Positions 42,465 through 51,533 are shown, numbered from the stretch's first letter. The stretch is 64,000 bases of DNA from Cedecea neteri NBRC 105707 = ATCC 33855 (GCF_001571265.1 NZ_BCTL01000029.1:44095-108094); one strand, 5' to 3'. The notes: a model not told the origin generated them from the letters alone. Numbers and translations are program-made.

Positions 42465-42575
42465 ATGTGGGAGGTTTTACTTCCGCCAGATGCTGAAAAA
42501 GAAATTGTCAAAGATGGCTTTAACATCTTGTCATTGTGGCGCCGTATGGTGCAAAATACGCGCCAGCAAAAATAG
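42465..42575 (+). CDS. Hypothetical 36-aa protein or gene remnant
   Basis: ATG-initiated frame encoding MWEVLLPPDAEKEIVKDGFN and then ILSLWRRMVQNTRQQK. The composition looks protein-like and it stops seven bases before a terminator, as a real 3' end would. No convincing ribosome-binding site precedes the ATG and I do not recognise the family, so it may be the tail of a decayed gene. Confidence 0.3.
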   Translation: MWEVLLPPDAEKEIVKDGFNILSLWRRMVQNTRQQK

Positions 42576-42581
42576 AAGACT

Positions 42582-42615
42582 AACCGACGTTTAAGAGACG
42601 TCGGTTATTTTTTTG
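42582..42615 (+). terminator. Rho-independent terminator upstream of plaP
   Basis: AACCGACGT (42582-42590) / ACGTCGGTT (42598-42606), seven-base loop, followed by ATTTTTTT. Ends transcription from yeeY and the small frame before it. Confidence 0.88.
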
Positions 42616-42780
42616 CAATCAATTAAGTCAGACAAACGGCATTTGCCAAAAAAACCAAGAGGCCGGGCTTCGTACCGGATAGATACTAGCTTTTAAAAAA
42701 CGACAGTCGTGTCGCCGAGGAAATTAAGATGGGGCAGATTTTTGCTTTTGCGCAGGCTTTCGCCATTGAGGGAAATGACC

Positions 42781-44145
42781 ATGTCGCTTAACGTCACCGC
42801 AGGTGCAAACACCCGCCCAGGTCTGCGTAAGACCCTGACGCTGGTTCCGGTAGTTATGATGGGCCTTGCCTACATGCAGCCGATGACCTTGTTTGATACT
42901 TTCGGTATTGTTTCCGGGATGACCGATGGCCATGTGCCGACGGCTTATGCCTTTGCTCTGGTGGCGATTCTGTTCACCGCGCTGAGCTATGGCAAGCTGG
43001 TGCGTCGTTTCCCGTCTGCGGGTTCCGCTTATACCTACGCCCAAAAATCCATTAACCCGCTGGTCGGTTTTATGGTGGGCTGGTCGTCGCTGCTGGACTA
43101 CTTGTTCGCGCCGATGATTAACATCCTGCTGGCAAAAATCTATTTTGAAGCTCTGGTGCCCGGCGTCCCTTCGTGGATCTTCGTGGTGGTGCTGGTTGGC
43201 TTTATGACTGTGTCTAACCTGCGCAGCGTAAAAACTGTTGCCAACTTCAACAGCGTCATCGTGCTGCTGCAAATCGTGCTGATTGCGGTCATTATGGGCA
43301 TGGTGGTTTACGGCGTTTCCGGTGGTGAAGGTGCGGGCACGCTCGCAAGCAGCAAACCTTTCTGGTCTGAAAATGCACATATTGCACCGATGATTACCGG
43401 GGCGACTATCCTGTGCTTCTCGTTCACCGGATTTGACGGCATCAGCAACCTGTCTGAAGAGACCAAAGACGCCGAGCGTGTTATTCCGCGGGCTATCTTC
43501 CTGACCGCGCTGATTGGCGGCATGATCTTCATCGTCTCGACCTATTTCCTGCAGCTGTACTTCCCGGATATCTCTCGCTTTAAAGATCCGGACGCGTCTC
43601 AGCCTGAAATCATGCTGTTCGTTGCGGGTAAAGCTTTCCAGGTTGGCGCGCTTATCTTCTCCACCATTACCGTGCTGGCTTCCGGTATGGCGGCGCACAC
43701 CGGCGTTTCTCGCCTGATGTACGTGATGGGTCGTGACGGCGTGTTCCCGAACCGCTTCTTTGGCTACATTCATCCGAAATGGCGTACCCCGGCGTTTAAC
43801 GTGCTGCTGGTAGGTGCCGTAGCGCTGATGGCTATCGACTTTGACCTGGTAACCGCAACTGCCCTGATTAACTTCGGTGCGCTGGTGGCCTTTACCTTCG
43901 TTAACCTGTCGGTTATTTCGCAGTTCTGGATCCGCGAAAAACGTAATAAGTCACTGAAAGACCATTTCAACTACCTGGTGTTACCGACCATCGGCGCTCT
44001 GACCGTAGGCGCGCTGTGGATTAACCTGGAGCAAAGCTCGATGATCCTCGGCCTGATTTGGGGTGCCATCGGTCTGATTTACGTTGCCTGCGTAACCCGC
44101 AGCTTCCGTAACCCGGTCCCGCAGTACAACGAAGACATTGCTTAA
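42781..44145 (+). CDS. plaP: PlaP: low-affinity putrescine importer
   Basis: APC-superfamily amino acid/polyamine permease, 454 aa, about 12 membrane helices. It is very close to E. coli PlaP/YeeF, a proton-dependent putrescine importer that influences surface motility. [49 protein letters not shown] and [19 protein letters not shown] are conserved. The start at 42781 follows GAGGG with good spacing; an ATG at 42775 and a longer 478-aa reading are less likely. Confidence 0.94.
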   Translation: MSLNVTAGANTRPGLRKTLTLVPVVMMGLAYMQPMTLFDTFGIVSGMTDGHVPTAYAFALVAILFTALSYGKLVRRFPSAGSAYTYAQKSINPLVGFMVGWSSLLDYLFAPMINILLAKIYFEALVPGVPSWIFVVVLVGFMTVSNLRSVKTVANFNSVIVLLQIVLIAVIMGMVVYGVSGGEGAGTLASSKPFWSENAHIAPMITGATILCFSFTGFDGISNLSEETKDAERVIPRAIFLTALIGGMIFIVSTYFLQLYFPDISRFKDPDASQPEIMLFVAGKAFQVGALIFSTITVLASGMAAHTGVSRLMYVMGRDGVFPNRFFGYIHPKWRTPAFNVLLVGAVALMAIDFDLVTATALINFGALVAFTFVNLSVISQFWIREKRNKSLKDHFNYLVLPTIGALTVGALWINLEQSSMILGLIWGAIGLIYVACVTRSFRNPVPQYNEDIA

Positions 44146-44164
44146 TCGCCTTCGGTGAAATAAG

Positions 44165-44192
44165 AATGGCTCCCGGTAGGAGCCATTTTTTT
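44165..44192. terminator. Terminator between plaP and sbcB
   Basis: AATGGCTCC (44165-44173) / GGAGCCATT (44179-44187), loop CGGTA, then TTTTT. It lies in the 61-bp gap between two convergent genes and could also stop sbcB transcription. Confidence 0.88.
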
Positions 44193-44206
44193 GTCTGTAA
44201 AAAGCG

Positions 44207-45646
44207 TTAACCGACCAGATATTGCGCGTATTCAAACAGCGCTTTAAGCAGCGCCAGTTTCTCTTTATCGCCTTCATGCTGGTTATACAGCGCTTCAAGC
44301 TCAAGGGCGTAAGCCTGCAGGGCTTCCTGGGAAAGCACGTCGCGACGATGCTGCAGCCAGCGGTTTTGCTCTTCTTCACTTAATGTGCCCGGCCAGTTGC
44401 GCGCGCGATAGTTGAAGAGCAGCTTCTCAATGCGCTTATCGGCAAAGGTGATATCCAGCGCCGGCAGATTCTGTGGGTCAGTTTCCAGCACGATGCGCAT
44501 TGCCGCGCGGTCTGCATCGCTGAAGAAACCGTTGTACAGCTGAGCATCCACGTTTTCAGAAGGCACAAACGGCTCGGCTTCAGCAAACAGCGTCACCACT
44601 TTTTCACGCACCTCCGGATGCTCACGCAGCACTTTCAGATTATCTAGACATTGCTGGCGGTTAATACCAAGGCGTTCGGCATCTTCCGGGCGCAGCGTGT
44701 TGGCGACGGCAAGTACCGGGCACTTATTCAGATGCACCAGCTTAATCGGCACCGCGGCGTTATCCCCCAGCTCGGCTTTGGGCGTGTACAGGCGCTCACG
44801 CAGGGTGCTGGCGTCCAGCTCCAGCAGCGGAGAAATATCTCCGGCCAGGTCCACCATAATCACCGCATTACGGTTATCAGGGTGCCACGCCAGCGGCGCT
44901 ATCCAACTGGTATTGCCGCGCTGGGCGCCAAACATACCGGACACGTGAACCAGCGGCTTCATCTGCGGGATATCAATCAGCGTCTGTAGTTTCTGCTTCG
45001 AGCGGTGGCTGTAGAGATAGTCAAACAGGCGCGGCTGACGAGTTTTCACCAGCTGAGCCATGGCGATGGTGGCGTAAACGTCTGACATCGCATCGTGCGC
45101 GTTGGCGTGCTCAATGCCGTTAGCTTTGGTCAGATGCTCAAGGCGGAAGCTTGGCAGCCCGTCCTCATTTTCCGGCCAGACAATGCCTTCGGGGCGCAGG
45201 GCGTAGCAGGCCCGCATCACGTCGAGCAAATCCCAACGGGAGTTGTCGTTCTGCCAGCTCCAGGCGTAGGGATCGTAGAAGTTGCGGTAGAAGATATTAC
45301 GCGTCACTTCATCGTCGAAGCGCACGTTGTTGTAGCCCACCACGCAGGTCTTTGGCACGGTAAAAATACCGTGAATACGCTTTGCAAAATCCGCTTCGTT
45401 TTCGCCACGCGCCAGCGCCTGCTGAGGCGTTATACCAGTAATCATCACGGCTTCAGGCTGGGGCAGGTAGTCATCCGCAGGCTTGCAATAAAACACTTCC
45501 GGATCGCCAATAACGTTAAATTCGCTGTCGGTGCGAATGGCGGCAAACTGGGCCGGTCGGTCCAGCGAAGGGCTTTTGCCGAAGGTTTCGTAATCGTGAA
45601 ACAGAAATGTAGCAAGGGGAGCAGAATCAGACACAGAGGTTACCAT
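44207..45646 (-). CDS. sbcB: Exonuclease I
   Basis: 3'-5' single-strand DNA exonuclease of the DnaQ-like fold, 479 aa. Catalytic acidic residues in TFLFHDYETFG (Asp18, Glu20), further ones around GYNNVRFDDEV and NAHDAMSDVYATI; C-terminal SH3-like and helical domains read through to the end. It acts in mismatch repair and recombination. The start was placed at the ATG 45646; a TTG 24 bases upstream is in frame. The yeeD-yeeE genes that separate plaP and sbcB in E. coli are missing. Confidence 0.95.
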   Translation of the reverse strand: MVTSVSDSAPLATFLFHDYETFGKSPSLDRPAQFAAIRTDSEFNVIGDPEVFYCKPADDYLPQPEAVMITGITPQQALARGENEADFAKRIHGIFTVPKTCVVGYNNVRFDDEVTRNIFYRNFYDPYAWSWQNDNSRWDLLDVMRACYALRPEGIVWPENEDGLPSFRLEHLTKANGIEHANAHDAMSDVYATIAMAQLVKTRQPRLFDYLYSHRSKQKLQTLIDIPQMKPLVHVSGMFGAQRGNTSWIAPLAWHPDNRNAVIMVDLAGDISPLLELDASTLRERLYTPKAELGDNAAVPIKLVHLNKCPVLAVANTLRPEDAERLGINRQQCLDNLKVLREHPEVREKVVTLFAEAEPFVPSENVDAQLYNGFFSDADRAAMRIVLETDPQNLPALDITFADKRIEKLLFNYRARNWPGTLSEEEQNRWLQHRRDVLSQEALQAYALELEALYNQHEGDKEKLALLKALFEYAQYLVG

Positions 45647-45710
45647 TGAGCTAGTTGAATTCTGGATCAATGGTAAACCATCTGCTGGCTCATCAGAAGG
45701 AAAAGCGCGT

Positions 45711-46862
45711 TTAAGATACTGACCTTTCGGTTTTCATTTTCTCCCTGCTCAGCAAGCGTTTACCCAGCGCGATACCGCGTTTTTCTACCTTATGGTAGAG
45801 CGCGAAGGCAATCATCCAGACGACCGGCAGCACGATAGCCGTGACTATCAGGAAGCGAATCACGGAGGGCTGATGGGCAAAAGCGGTGTAGCGGACGAGC
45901 AGACCGATCGTAGGGAGGACGATCATCAGGTGCAGCAGGTACACCGAATAAGACACGTCCCCCAGGAACAGGCTAAACCGGCAGGTGAGCAGCCTGCGCG
46001 GTGCCTCTGTTATCCGGTGCAGGCTGTTTTTCTTTTCAGACTGCCAGAGCAGCAGCGTCATTCCCGCGATCATTATGCACTCTGCCATCAGCCGCAGGTG
46101 GGTTTCAGCAATATGCATCTGCCAGGCAATGACGGGGGCGAGCAGCGCCAGCGCACAATAGCGCAGGTTTCTTTGCATCACGGCATGGGATATCAGCATA
46201 CCGGCGATAAACAGCGGCAGCTTTATCAGGATCATCGACGGCATGGGAAATGCGTTGAAGTAGTCCGGAAAGAGCCAGCGCGCCGCCAGGCAAACGACCA
46301 TCAGCAGCGTGGCGCTAACCGCAAAACCGTAGCGCATCACCAGCAGCATAATGAAAGGGAACAGCAGGTAAAACTGCATCTCCAGCCCGATACTCCAGTC
46401 CGGTAATACGGTGCGGAAAGAGTAAGCCGGTAACAGGCCGAAAATAAACGTCAAATGGCTGAAAATATTCAGTGCGGAATGGTCAGCATAGCGACTGCTT
46501 GCGGTGGCGGCTGTCGGCCAGGCGCTGGCGATAATATCGCGCATTTCGCCAAACCAGCCGCCAAAAATCAGCGCAACGGCCAACAACAGATAATAGAGCG
46601 GGGCGATGCGAAAGAAGCGGCGTAGCCAGAATTTACGAAAAGTCTCCGGACTATTCCACGGTTCTTTTTCCCGGCGTTCCTGGTAATTTTTGGCCATCAA
46701 ATACCCTGACAGCAAAATAAATAAATCGACCCCCATGCCAGGGTCGTAAAGAAGGGGAATGCGGCACTGCACCAGCAGGCAAATGTGGCCGAGCAGAACC
46801 CAAAGCGAGGCCAGCCCTCGCAGCCCTTCCAGCTCAGGAGACCAGCGTTTACTTTCCACCAT
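45711..46862 (-). CDS. Membrane acyltransferase, OafA/YrhL type
   Basis: Acyltransferase-3-family membrane protein, 383 aa, about ten helices. The N-terminus SPELEGLRGLASLWVLLGH carries the conserved RG and catalytic His, and FFRIAPLYYLLL the RxxR-like segment. Such proteins O-acetylate LPS O-antigen, peptidoglycan or exopolysaccharide; the target here is unknown. It sits between sbcB and dacD, which are neighbours in E. coli, so it is an insertion in a conserved block. There is no periplasmic SGNH domain. Confidence 0.8.
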   Translation of the reverse strand: MVESKRWSPELEGLRGLASLWVLLGHICLLVQCRIPLLYDPGMGVDLFILLSGYLMAKNYQERREKEPWNSPETFRKFWLRRFFRIAPLYYLLLAVALIFGGWFGEMRDIIASAWPTAATASSRYADHSALNIFSHLTFIFGLLPAYSFRTVLPDWSIGLEMQFYLLFPFIMLLVMRYGFAVSATLLMVVCLAARWLFPDYFNAFPMPSMILIKLPLFIAGMLISHAVMQRNLRYCALALLAPVIAWQMHIAETHLRLMAECIMIAGMTLLLWQSEKKNSLHRITEAPRRLLTCRFSLFLGDVSYSVYLLHLMIVLPTIGLLVRYTAFAHQPSVIRFLIVTAIVLPVVWMIAFALYHKVEKRGIALGKRLLSREKMKTERSVS

Positions 46863-47108
46863 ACGATGACCTTTATTCGTGTTTTCTTCGGCCAGAGTAA
46901 AAATGAATCAGCGCTGCCACAATCAGAATGTCGCACAATCCTGGAATATCGGAATAAACGCACCAAACGTATGTCGGGAATATATTTCGTACAAATATCA
47001 TTCATATTTATTACTAAGTATGAAATGTCATATTTTCTTGCAATTTAAAGAAGCAAATTAACAAGAACTCCCGTAAAACGAGCCGCTGTAAATTAAGTCT
47101 TTGAGGAA

Positions 47109-48281
47109 ATGCCGTTGAAAACCCGCCTGCTTGTTGCCCTGAGCTTTTTGTCTCTTTCCGTCAATACCGCCTTTGCTGATGATATTTTCCCCCATCAGCC
47201 GCAGCCGCCTCAGGTAGAGGCTGGTGCATGGGTGCTGATGGATTACACCACCGGGCAGGTGCTGACCGCAGGTAATGAGCACGTCCAGCGTAATCCGGCC
47301 AGCCTGACAAAGCTAATGACCGGCTATGTGGTTGACCGCGCGATCGACAGCAAGCGCATTACGCCGGACGATGTAGTCACGGTGGGGAAAGACGCCTGGG
47401 CAAAAGGTAACCCAGTCTTTGATGGCTCATCGTTGATGTTTATTAAACCTGGCGATCGGGTGACTGTGCGCGATCTCAGCCGTGGGTTGATCATCGATTC
47501 CGGCAACGACGCCTGCGTTGCGCTGGCAGATTATGTCGCCGGCGGGCAAAAGCAGTTTGTCGCCATGATGAACCACTATGTCGAGCAGCTTGGCCTGCAT
47601 GACACCCATTTTGAAACCGTTCACGGCCTGGACGCACCGGGGCAGCACAGCTCAGCTTATGATCTGGCCGTTCTGTCCCGCGCTATCATCCACGGCGAGC
47701 CACAGTTCTACCATATGTACAGCGAGCGCAGCCTCACCTGGAACGGCATTACCCAGCAAAACCGTAATGGTCTGCTGTGGGATAAATCTCTGAATGTGGA
47801 TGGACTGAAAACGGGGCACACCGAGACGGCAGGATTCAACATTATTGCCTCCAGCGTTCTCGGCCAGCGCCGTCTGATCGCGGTGATCATGGGGGGGCTC
47901 AGCTCAAAAGGGCGTGAAGAGCAGGCCCGCAAGCTGCTGCACTGGGGGCAGGATAACTTTGACACCGTACAGGTCTTACAAAAAGGCAAACCTATCGGCA
48001 GCGAGCATATCTGGTACGGCGACAAGGCCAATATCAATGTCGGCCCGGACCAGGACGTTTTCCTCGCGCTACCTAAATCAGAAGTGCCGAATATCAAGGC
48101 AAAGTATGTGCTGAGCAAACAGGACATGGAGGCACCGCTGGCGGCCAATACCCAGGTCGGCGAGATTCAGCTGTTTGATGGCGACAAGCTTATCTCCCAC
48201 TGGCCGCTGGTGAACCTCACACCGGTAGAGAAAGGCGGGCTGTTTTCGCGTCTCGGTGACTTCATCAGCCGCAAGCTTTAA
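47109..48281 (+). CDS. dacD: D-alanyl-D-alanine carboxypeptidase DacD (PBP6b)
   Basis: Low-molecular-weight penicillin-binding protein, 390 aa. Signal peptide 1-23 (cleavage after AFA), active-site Ser65 in SLTK, Ser131 of SGN, and KTG at 234-236: all three motifs intact. The C-terminal amphipathic helix (FSRLGDFISRKL) anchors it to the outer face of the inner membrane. It trims the terminal D-Ala of peptidoglycan pentapeptides. GAGG lies before the ATG; a strong terminator follows. Confidence 0.95.
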   Translation: MPLKTRLLVALSFLSLSVNTAFADDIFPHQPQPPQVEAGAWVLMDYTTGQVLTAGNEHVQRNPASLTKLMTGYVVDRAIDSKRITPDDVVTVGKDAWAKGNPVFDGSSLMFIKPGDRVTVRDLSRGLIIDSGNDACVALADYVAGGQKQFVAMMNHYVEQLGLHDTHFETVHGLDAPGQHSSAYDLAVLSRAIIHGEPQFYHMYSERSLTWNGITQQNRNGLLWDKSLNVDGLKTGHTETAGFNIIASSVLGQRRLIAVIMGGLSSKGREEQARKLLHWGQDNFDTVQVLQKGKPIGSEHIWYGDKANINVGPDQDVFLALPKSEVPNIKAKYVLSKQDMEAPLAANTQVGEIQLFDGDKLISHWPLVNLTPVEKGGLFSRLGDFISRKL

Positions 48282-48299
48282 CCCTTTGTATTGTTAGTG

Positions 48300-48326
48300 A
48301 ACCACGCGACTAGCGTGGTTTTTTTT
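48300..48326 (+). terminator. Terminator after dacD
   Basis: AACCACGC (48300-48307) / GCGTGGTT (48313-48320), loop GACTA, then TTTTTT. Confidence 0.88.
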
Positions 48327-48388
48327 GCCTTTATTTCCTGCGAAGTAGCTCCCAAATCTGGCAGCTTGTGCCCCGCCCTTAAAAAATA

Positions 48389-48408
48389 TAGTGTATAAAT
48401 GTACAGTG
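48389..48408 (+). promoter_or_regulatory. LexA box upstream of sbmC
   Basis: TAGTGTATAAATGTACAGTG matches the LexA consensus (TACTGTATATATATACAGTA) at 16 of 20 positions, with an intact right half (TACAGT) and GTGT in place of CTGT on the left. It lies 26 bases before the sbmC start. SbmC belongs to the SOS regulon in E. coli. Confidence 0.7.
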
Positions 48409-48434
48409 TATTTATTCATCAGCGTGGAGGCAGT

Positions 48435-48899
48435 ATGACATTCAAAGTTCAGCATGTTCCGGCGCGTAAACTGGCCGGCTTTCATCTGGTCGGGCCGTGG
48501 GAAATCACGGTTCCTCAAGGTTTTGGGCAACTGGCAATGTGGGCGAAAACCCACAGCGTGAACGGAGACTGGCTGGCCGTTTACTATGATGATCCCGATG
48601 TTGTTCCGGCCGAAAAGCTTCGCGTGGATACGGTGCTGGGTGTGCCAGATGATTTCACGCTACCGACGAACAGTGAAGGCGTTATCATCACGGCTATTGA
48701 GGCAGATACTTACGCCATCGGGCATGCAACCGTAAAAAATGAAGCGTTCCAGGAAGCCTGGGAAACCTTCTTTGACCAGGTAGAGGCTGACGGTGGCTAT
48801 CGGTTAACCGGTAAATCCTGCTACGAAATCTATCTCAATGACGGCTCCGCGTCCGGCGTATGGGAAATTGATATGTACATCCCGGTCGCGAAAGTCTGA
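48435..48899 (+). CDS. sbmC: DNA gyrase inhibitor SbmC (GyrI)
   Basis: GyrI-like small-molecule-binding domain protein, 154 aa. AGFHLVGPWEITVPQGFGQLA, LAVYYDDPDVVPAEKLRVDT and CYEIYLNDGSASGVWEIDMYIPV match E. coli SbmC. It counters gyrase poisons and microcin B17 and is damage-inducible. The start at 48435 follows GTGGAGG; the longer frame upstream would run through the LexA box. A VOC gene starts 12 bases after the stop, probably cotranscribed. Confidence 0.93.
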   Translation: MTFKVQHVPARKLAGFHLVGPWEITVPQGFGQLAMWAKTHSVNGDWLAVYYDDPDVVPAEKLRVDTVLGVPDDFTLPTNSEGVIITAIEADTYAIGHATVKNEAFQEAWETFFDQVEADGGYRLTGKSCYEIYLNDGSASGVWEIDMYIPVAKV

Positions 48900-48911
48900 C
48901 AGGAGCTCACC

Positions 48912-49346
48912 ATGAAGGAAGCTATCGCAGGATTAAACGTGTTATTCATCGCCGGATATGGTCCTGTTACGCGAGACGTGGCAGCAAGTACCGGGTTCTA
49001 TAAGCAGGTGCTGGGCCTGCCGCTGAAAGCGATGGAGGGCAATGAGGACTATCTGGCAACTGAACACGGCGCGCTGGATGGCGTGAAGCATTTTGCGCTC
49101 TGGCCGCTCGCTCAGGCGGCGCAGTCCTGTTTCGGCGTTGACGGCTGGCCTGAGCACATTGCCGCACCACAAAGCTGGGTGGAGTTCGAAGTTGAAGATG
49201 TCGGGCAAGCGACAGACGTGTTAAAGCAGGCTGGTTACCAGATGCTGGTGGATAACCGTATAGAGCCCTGGGGGCAAACAGTGTCACGCTTGCTCAGTCC
49301 TGAAGGGCTGCTGGTTGGCGTGACCGTTACGCCCTGGCTGCGTTAG
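48912..49346 (+). CDS. VOC-family (glyoxalase/bleomycin resistance-like) protein
   Basis: 144-aa protein with two beta-alpha-beta modules of the vicinal oxygen chelate fold: SGFYKQVLGLPL-like segment near residue 28-38 (TGFYKQVLGLPLKAMEG) and SWVEFEVEDVGQATDVLKQAGYQ, LLSPEGLLVGVTVTPW at the end. Substrate unknown. It is absent from the corresponding E. coli place between sbmC and yeeA. AGGAG precedes the ATG. Confidence 0.82.
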   Translation: MKEAIAGLNVLFIAGYGPVTRDVAASTGFYKQVLGLPLKAMEGNEDYLATEHGALDGVKHFALWPLAQAAQSCFGVDGWPEHIAAPQSWVEFEVEDVGQATDVLKQAGYQMLVDNRIEPWGQTVSRLLSPEGLLVGVTVTPWLR

Positions 49347-49355
49347 CTTTATTAA

Positions 49356-49384
49356 ATGCGGGCGGCAGTCTGCCGCCCATTTCT
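49356..49384 (+). terminator. Terminator after the VOC gene
   Basis: GGGCGGCA (49360-49367) / TGCCGCCC (49371-49378) with a three-base loop, flanked by AAAT and ATTT that can extend the stem, then TTCTG. Confidence 0.72.
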
Positions 49385-49500
49385 GATATTCAGCAAAGAA
49401 ATGTGAAATATTCCGCGTAAAAGCCCCGCAGCACCCGGCGATATGATTCCTTTGCGAGAAAAACGGGTACAATTTCTTTTTTCTTTCCGGAGAGCCGGGT

Positions 49501-50559
49501 GTGCGCCCCGACAAATCACTGACCCCGTTTGAAATCCGTATTTACCGCAACTATCGCGTTGCTCACGGTATACGCATCGCCCTGGCTTTTGTGCTGACCT
49601 TTGTTCTGGTTCGCCTGCTGAATATCCCCGAAGGCACCTGGCCGTTGATCACGCTGGTGGTGGTGATGGGGCCAATCTCTTTCTGGGGAAATGTGGTTCC
49701 GCGCGCCTTTCAGCGCATCGGTGGCACTATTTTTGGTGCGGCGATCGGGCTGATAGCCCTCAAGCTGGAGCTTATTTCCTTACCGCTGATGATCGTCTGG
49801 TGCGGGCTGGCGATGTTCCTGTGCGGCTATCTGGCGCTGGGCAAACGTCCCTATCAGGCGTTGCTTATCGGCATCACGCTCTCCGTGGTTGTCGGGGCGC
49901 CGCCGGGAGACATGGAGATTGCGCTGTGGCGCAGCGGTGACGTTATCTTTGGCTCTCTTCTGGCCATGTTATTCACCAGCGTTTATCCGCAGCGGGCGTT
50001 TATTCACTGGCGTATCCAGATGGCAACCTTCGTGCAGGCGTTCAGCAAAATTTATACTGCGGGGTTCTCGCCAAACCTTGTTGAACGCCCGCGGCTGGAG
50101 AAGCCACTGCAGAAAATCCTTAATGATGTGGTTAAGATGCGTGCCCTGATTGGCCCCGCGGGCAAGGAAACCCGTATTCAGAAGTCAGTCTTCGAGGCGA
50201 TTCAGACCATCAACCGCAATATGGTTTGCACACTTGAGCTGCAGATCAACGCTTACTGGGCGACGCGGGAAAGCCATTTCGTGATGATCAACGCCCATAC
50301 GCTGCGCGACACGCAGCAAATGACGCAGCGGACGCTGGCGGCCATTTCAAAGGCGCTGTATGAAGGAAATCCTTCACCTATTTCAGCCAACACCGAGAAA
50401 CTGAACGAAATCGTTTTTGAACTGCGCCAACTCATGGAAGAGGGCAAAGGCAGACAGCTGCAGGAGACGCCTATTCACGGCTATGTCTGGCTCAGCCTTG
50501 AACTGGCCCGCCAGCTTGAGCTGCTGTCGCATCTGATTTGCCGCGCGCTGCGCAAATAG
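49501..50559 (+). CDS. yeeA: YeeA: FUSC-family inner membrane protein
   Basis: 352 aa, the E. coli length exactly when the GTG at 49501 is used (MRPDKSLTPFEIRIYRNYR). N-terminal half has about five to six membrane helices (IALAFVLTFVLVRLL, TLVVVMGPISFWG and following); the C-terminal half is a soluble helical domain. FUSC proteins are thought to take part in small-molecule export; the specific role of YeeA is unknown. CCGGAGAGCC lies before the start. Confidence 0.92.
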   Translation: MRPDKSLTPFEIRIYRNYRVAHGIRIALAFVLTFVLVRLLNIPEGTWPLITLVVVMGPISFWGNVVPRAFQRIGGTIFGAAIGLIALKLELISLPLMIVWCGLAMFLCGYLALGKRPYQALLIGITLSVVVGAPPGDMEIALWRSGDVIFGSLLAMLFTSVYPQRAFIHWRIQMATFVQAFSKIYTAGFSPNLVERPRLEKPLQKILNDVVKMRALIGPAGKETRIQKSVFEAIQTINRNMVCTLELQINAYWATRESHFVMINAHTLRDTQQMTQRTLAAISKALYEGNPSPISANTEKLNEIVFELRQLMEEGKGRQLQETPIHGYVWLSLELARQLELLSHLICRALRK

Positions 50560-50662
50560 CGCGCGTAAAGCACAGAAATGACAATGCTTGTTTCGATTCA
50601 GCAGAAATTGAGGTTAAGATAGGACAAGCCCGTTAGTAAGACTGACAAAAAATTGTAATCGT

Positions 50663-50697
50663 CAACCGCTACTACTAAGGTTATGGCGGTTGTTTTA
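50663..50697 (+). terminator. Probable terminator between yeeA and yeeX
   Basis: CAACCGC (50663-50669) / GCGGTTG (50686-50692), 16-base loop, followed by TTTTAA. It separates the two genes, so yeeX needs its own promoter or read-through. Confidence 0.5.
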
Positions 50698-50732
50698 ACG
50701 AATCCGAGTACCAATTTAGCAGGGGTGTAAAA

Positions 50733-51068
50733 ATGGAAAATATCAAACCTACCTTCCAGGACGTTCTGGAGTTTGTTCGTCTGTTCCGTCGTAAAAACAA
50801 ACTGCAGCGTGAAATTCAGGACGTAGAGAAAAAGATCCGTGACAACCAGAAGCGTGTGCTGCTGCTTGATAACCTGAGCGACTACATCAAGCCAGGTATG
50901 AGCATTGAAGCAGTGCAGGGCATCATTGCCAGCATGAAAACCGACTACGAAGACCGCGTGGATGACTACATCATCAAAAACGCCGAGCTGTCTAAAGAGC
51001 GTCGTGAGATCTCTAAGAAGCTGAAAGTGATGGGCGAGCAGAAAGTTGCCGATACCAAAGCTGAATAA
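50733..51068 (+). CDS. yeeX: YeeX: DUF496 protein
   Basis: 111 aa, strongly charged and probably a long coiled coil ([25 protein letters not shown]). Nearly identical to E. coli YeeX through [15 protein letters not shown] and [18 protein letters not shown]. No function is known; the family is confined mostly to gamma-proteobacteria. A good AGGGGTG site precedes the ATG. Confidence 0.94.
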   Translation: MENIKPTFQDVLEFVRLFRRKNKLQREIQDVEKKIRDNQKRVLLLDNLSDYIKPGMSIEAVQGIIASMKTDYEDRVDDYIIKNAELSKERREISKKLKVMGEQKVADTKAE

Positions 51069-51080
51069 CTTCAGCGAAGA

Positions 51081-51107
51081 AAAAACCGCCTTCATGGGCG
51101 GTTTTTT
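51081..51107. terminator. Bidirectional terminator between yeeX and arsR-type gene
   Basis: AAAAACCGCC (51081-51090) / GGCGGTTTTT (51097-51106) with a six-base loop. Both converging genes have poly-U on their side. Confidence 0.88.
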
Positions 51108-51415
51108 TATGCCTCGTTCACCATAACCCGCAATAAGGTTTCCAGCAGTCCGGGGAACCGCGCATCCAGATCTTCACGCCTCAACGAAATCAGATTCTCA
51201 CGTCCCTGAGGGCGTTGCCAGATTACGCCGCTATCGCGCAGAACGCGCCAGTGGTGGGTCATGGTCGACTTCGCCACATCCTGACGCAAAGCCCCGCAGG
51301 TCAACTCAACGCCTCCGGCAAGCTGTCTGACGATCTCCAGCCGCAGAGGGTTCCCCAGCGCAAAAAGCACATTTTCAAGGCGGATTTGTTCTCGTTCAGG
51401 GTGGTTGGCAATCAT
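51107..51415 (-). CDS. ArsR-family winged-helix regulator
   Basis: 102-aa ArsR/HTH_5 regulator: VLFALGNPLRLEIVRQLAGG, then recognition helix VAKSTMTHHWRVLRDSG and the wing RPQGRENLISLR. No cysteine pair of the metal-sensing type is visible apart from Cys in the ELTCGAL segment, so it may not sense metals. It is divergent from a second elongation factor G gene, sharing a 190-bp intergenic region with palindromes; repression of that gene is the obvious hypothesis. GGAAGAG lies before the ATG. Confidence 0.83.
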   Translation of the reverse strand: MIANHPEREQIRLENVLFALGNPLRLEIVRQLAGGVELTCGALRQDVAKSTMTHHWRVLRDSGVIWQRPQGRENLISLRREDLDARFPGLLETLLRVMVNEA

Positions 51416-51521
51416 ACTCTTCCTGTAGGCGGTAGCGGCGCTGCGGCCGGCTACTATAACAAACTTGATGCCCTTCGAATGTATCGATATTAACGATAGC
51501 TCAAATTGTTCGAATATACTC

Positions 51522-51533
51522 GTACAATTGTAC
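51522..51533. promoter_or_regulatory. Palindrome in the arsR/EF-G intergenic region, candidate operator
   Basis: GTACAATTGTAC is a perfect 12-base palindrome 72 bases before the EF-G start. Nearby, ATCGATATTAACGAT (about 51483-51497) and two TTCGAA palindromes add symmetrical sites. ArsR-type dimers bind such inverted repeats; assignment is by position only. Confidence 0.35.

Larger units (their letters stand above)
42354..42780 (+). other. Gap between yeeY and plaP
   Basis: 427 bp. It holds a 36-codon reading frame (42465-42575) and a strong terminator (42582-42615). The remaining 165 bases before plaP carry no recognisable gene; a second in-frame start for plaP lies 24 codons upstream but is not conserved. 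Confidence 0.5.

Noticed and set aside
51428..51439. A third ops-like sequence, GGCGGTAGCGGC, upstream of the second EF-G gene
   Set aside because: The last bases differ from the ops core, there is no JUMPstart context and the gene is not part of a polysaccharide operon; likely chance.
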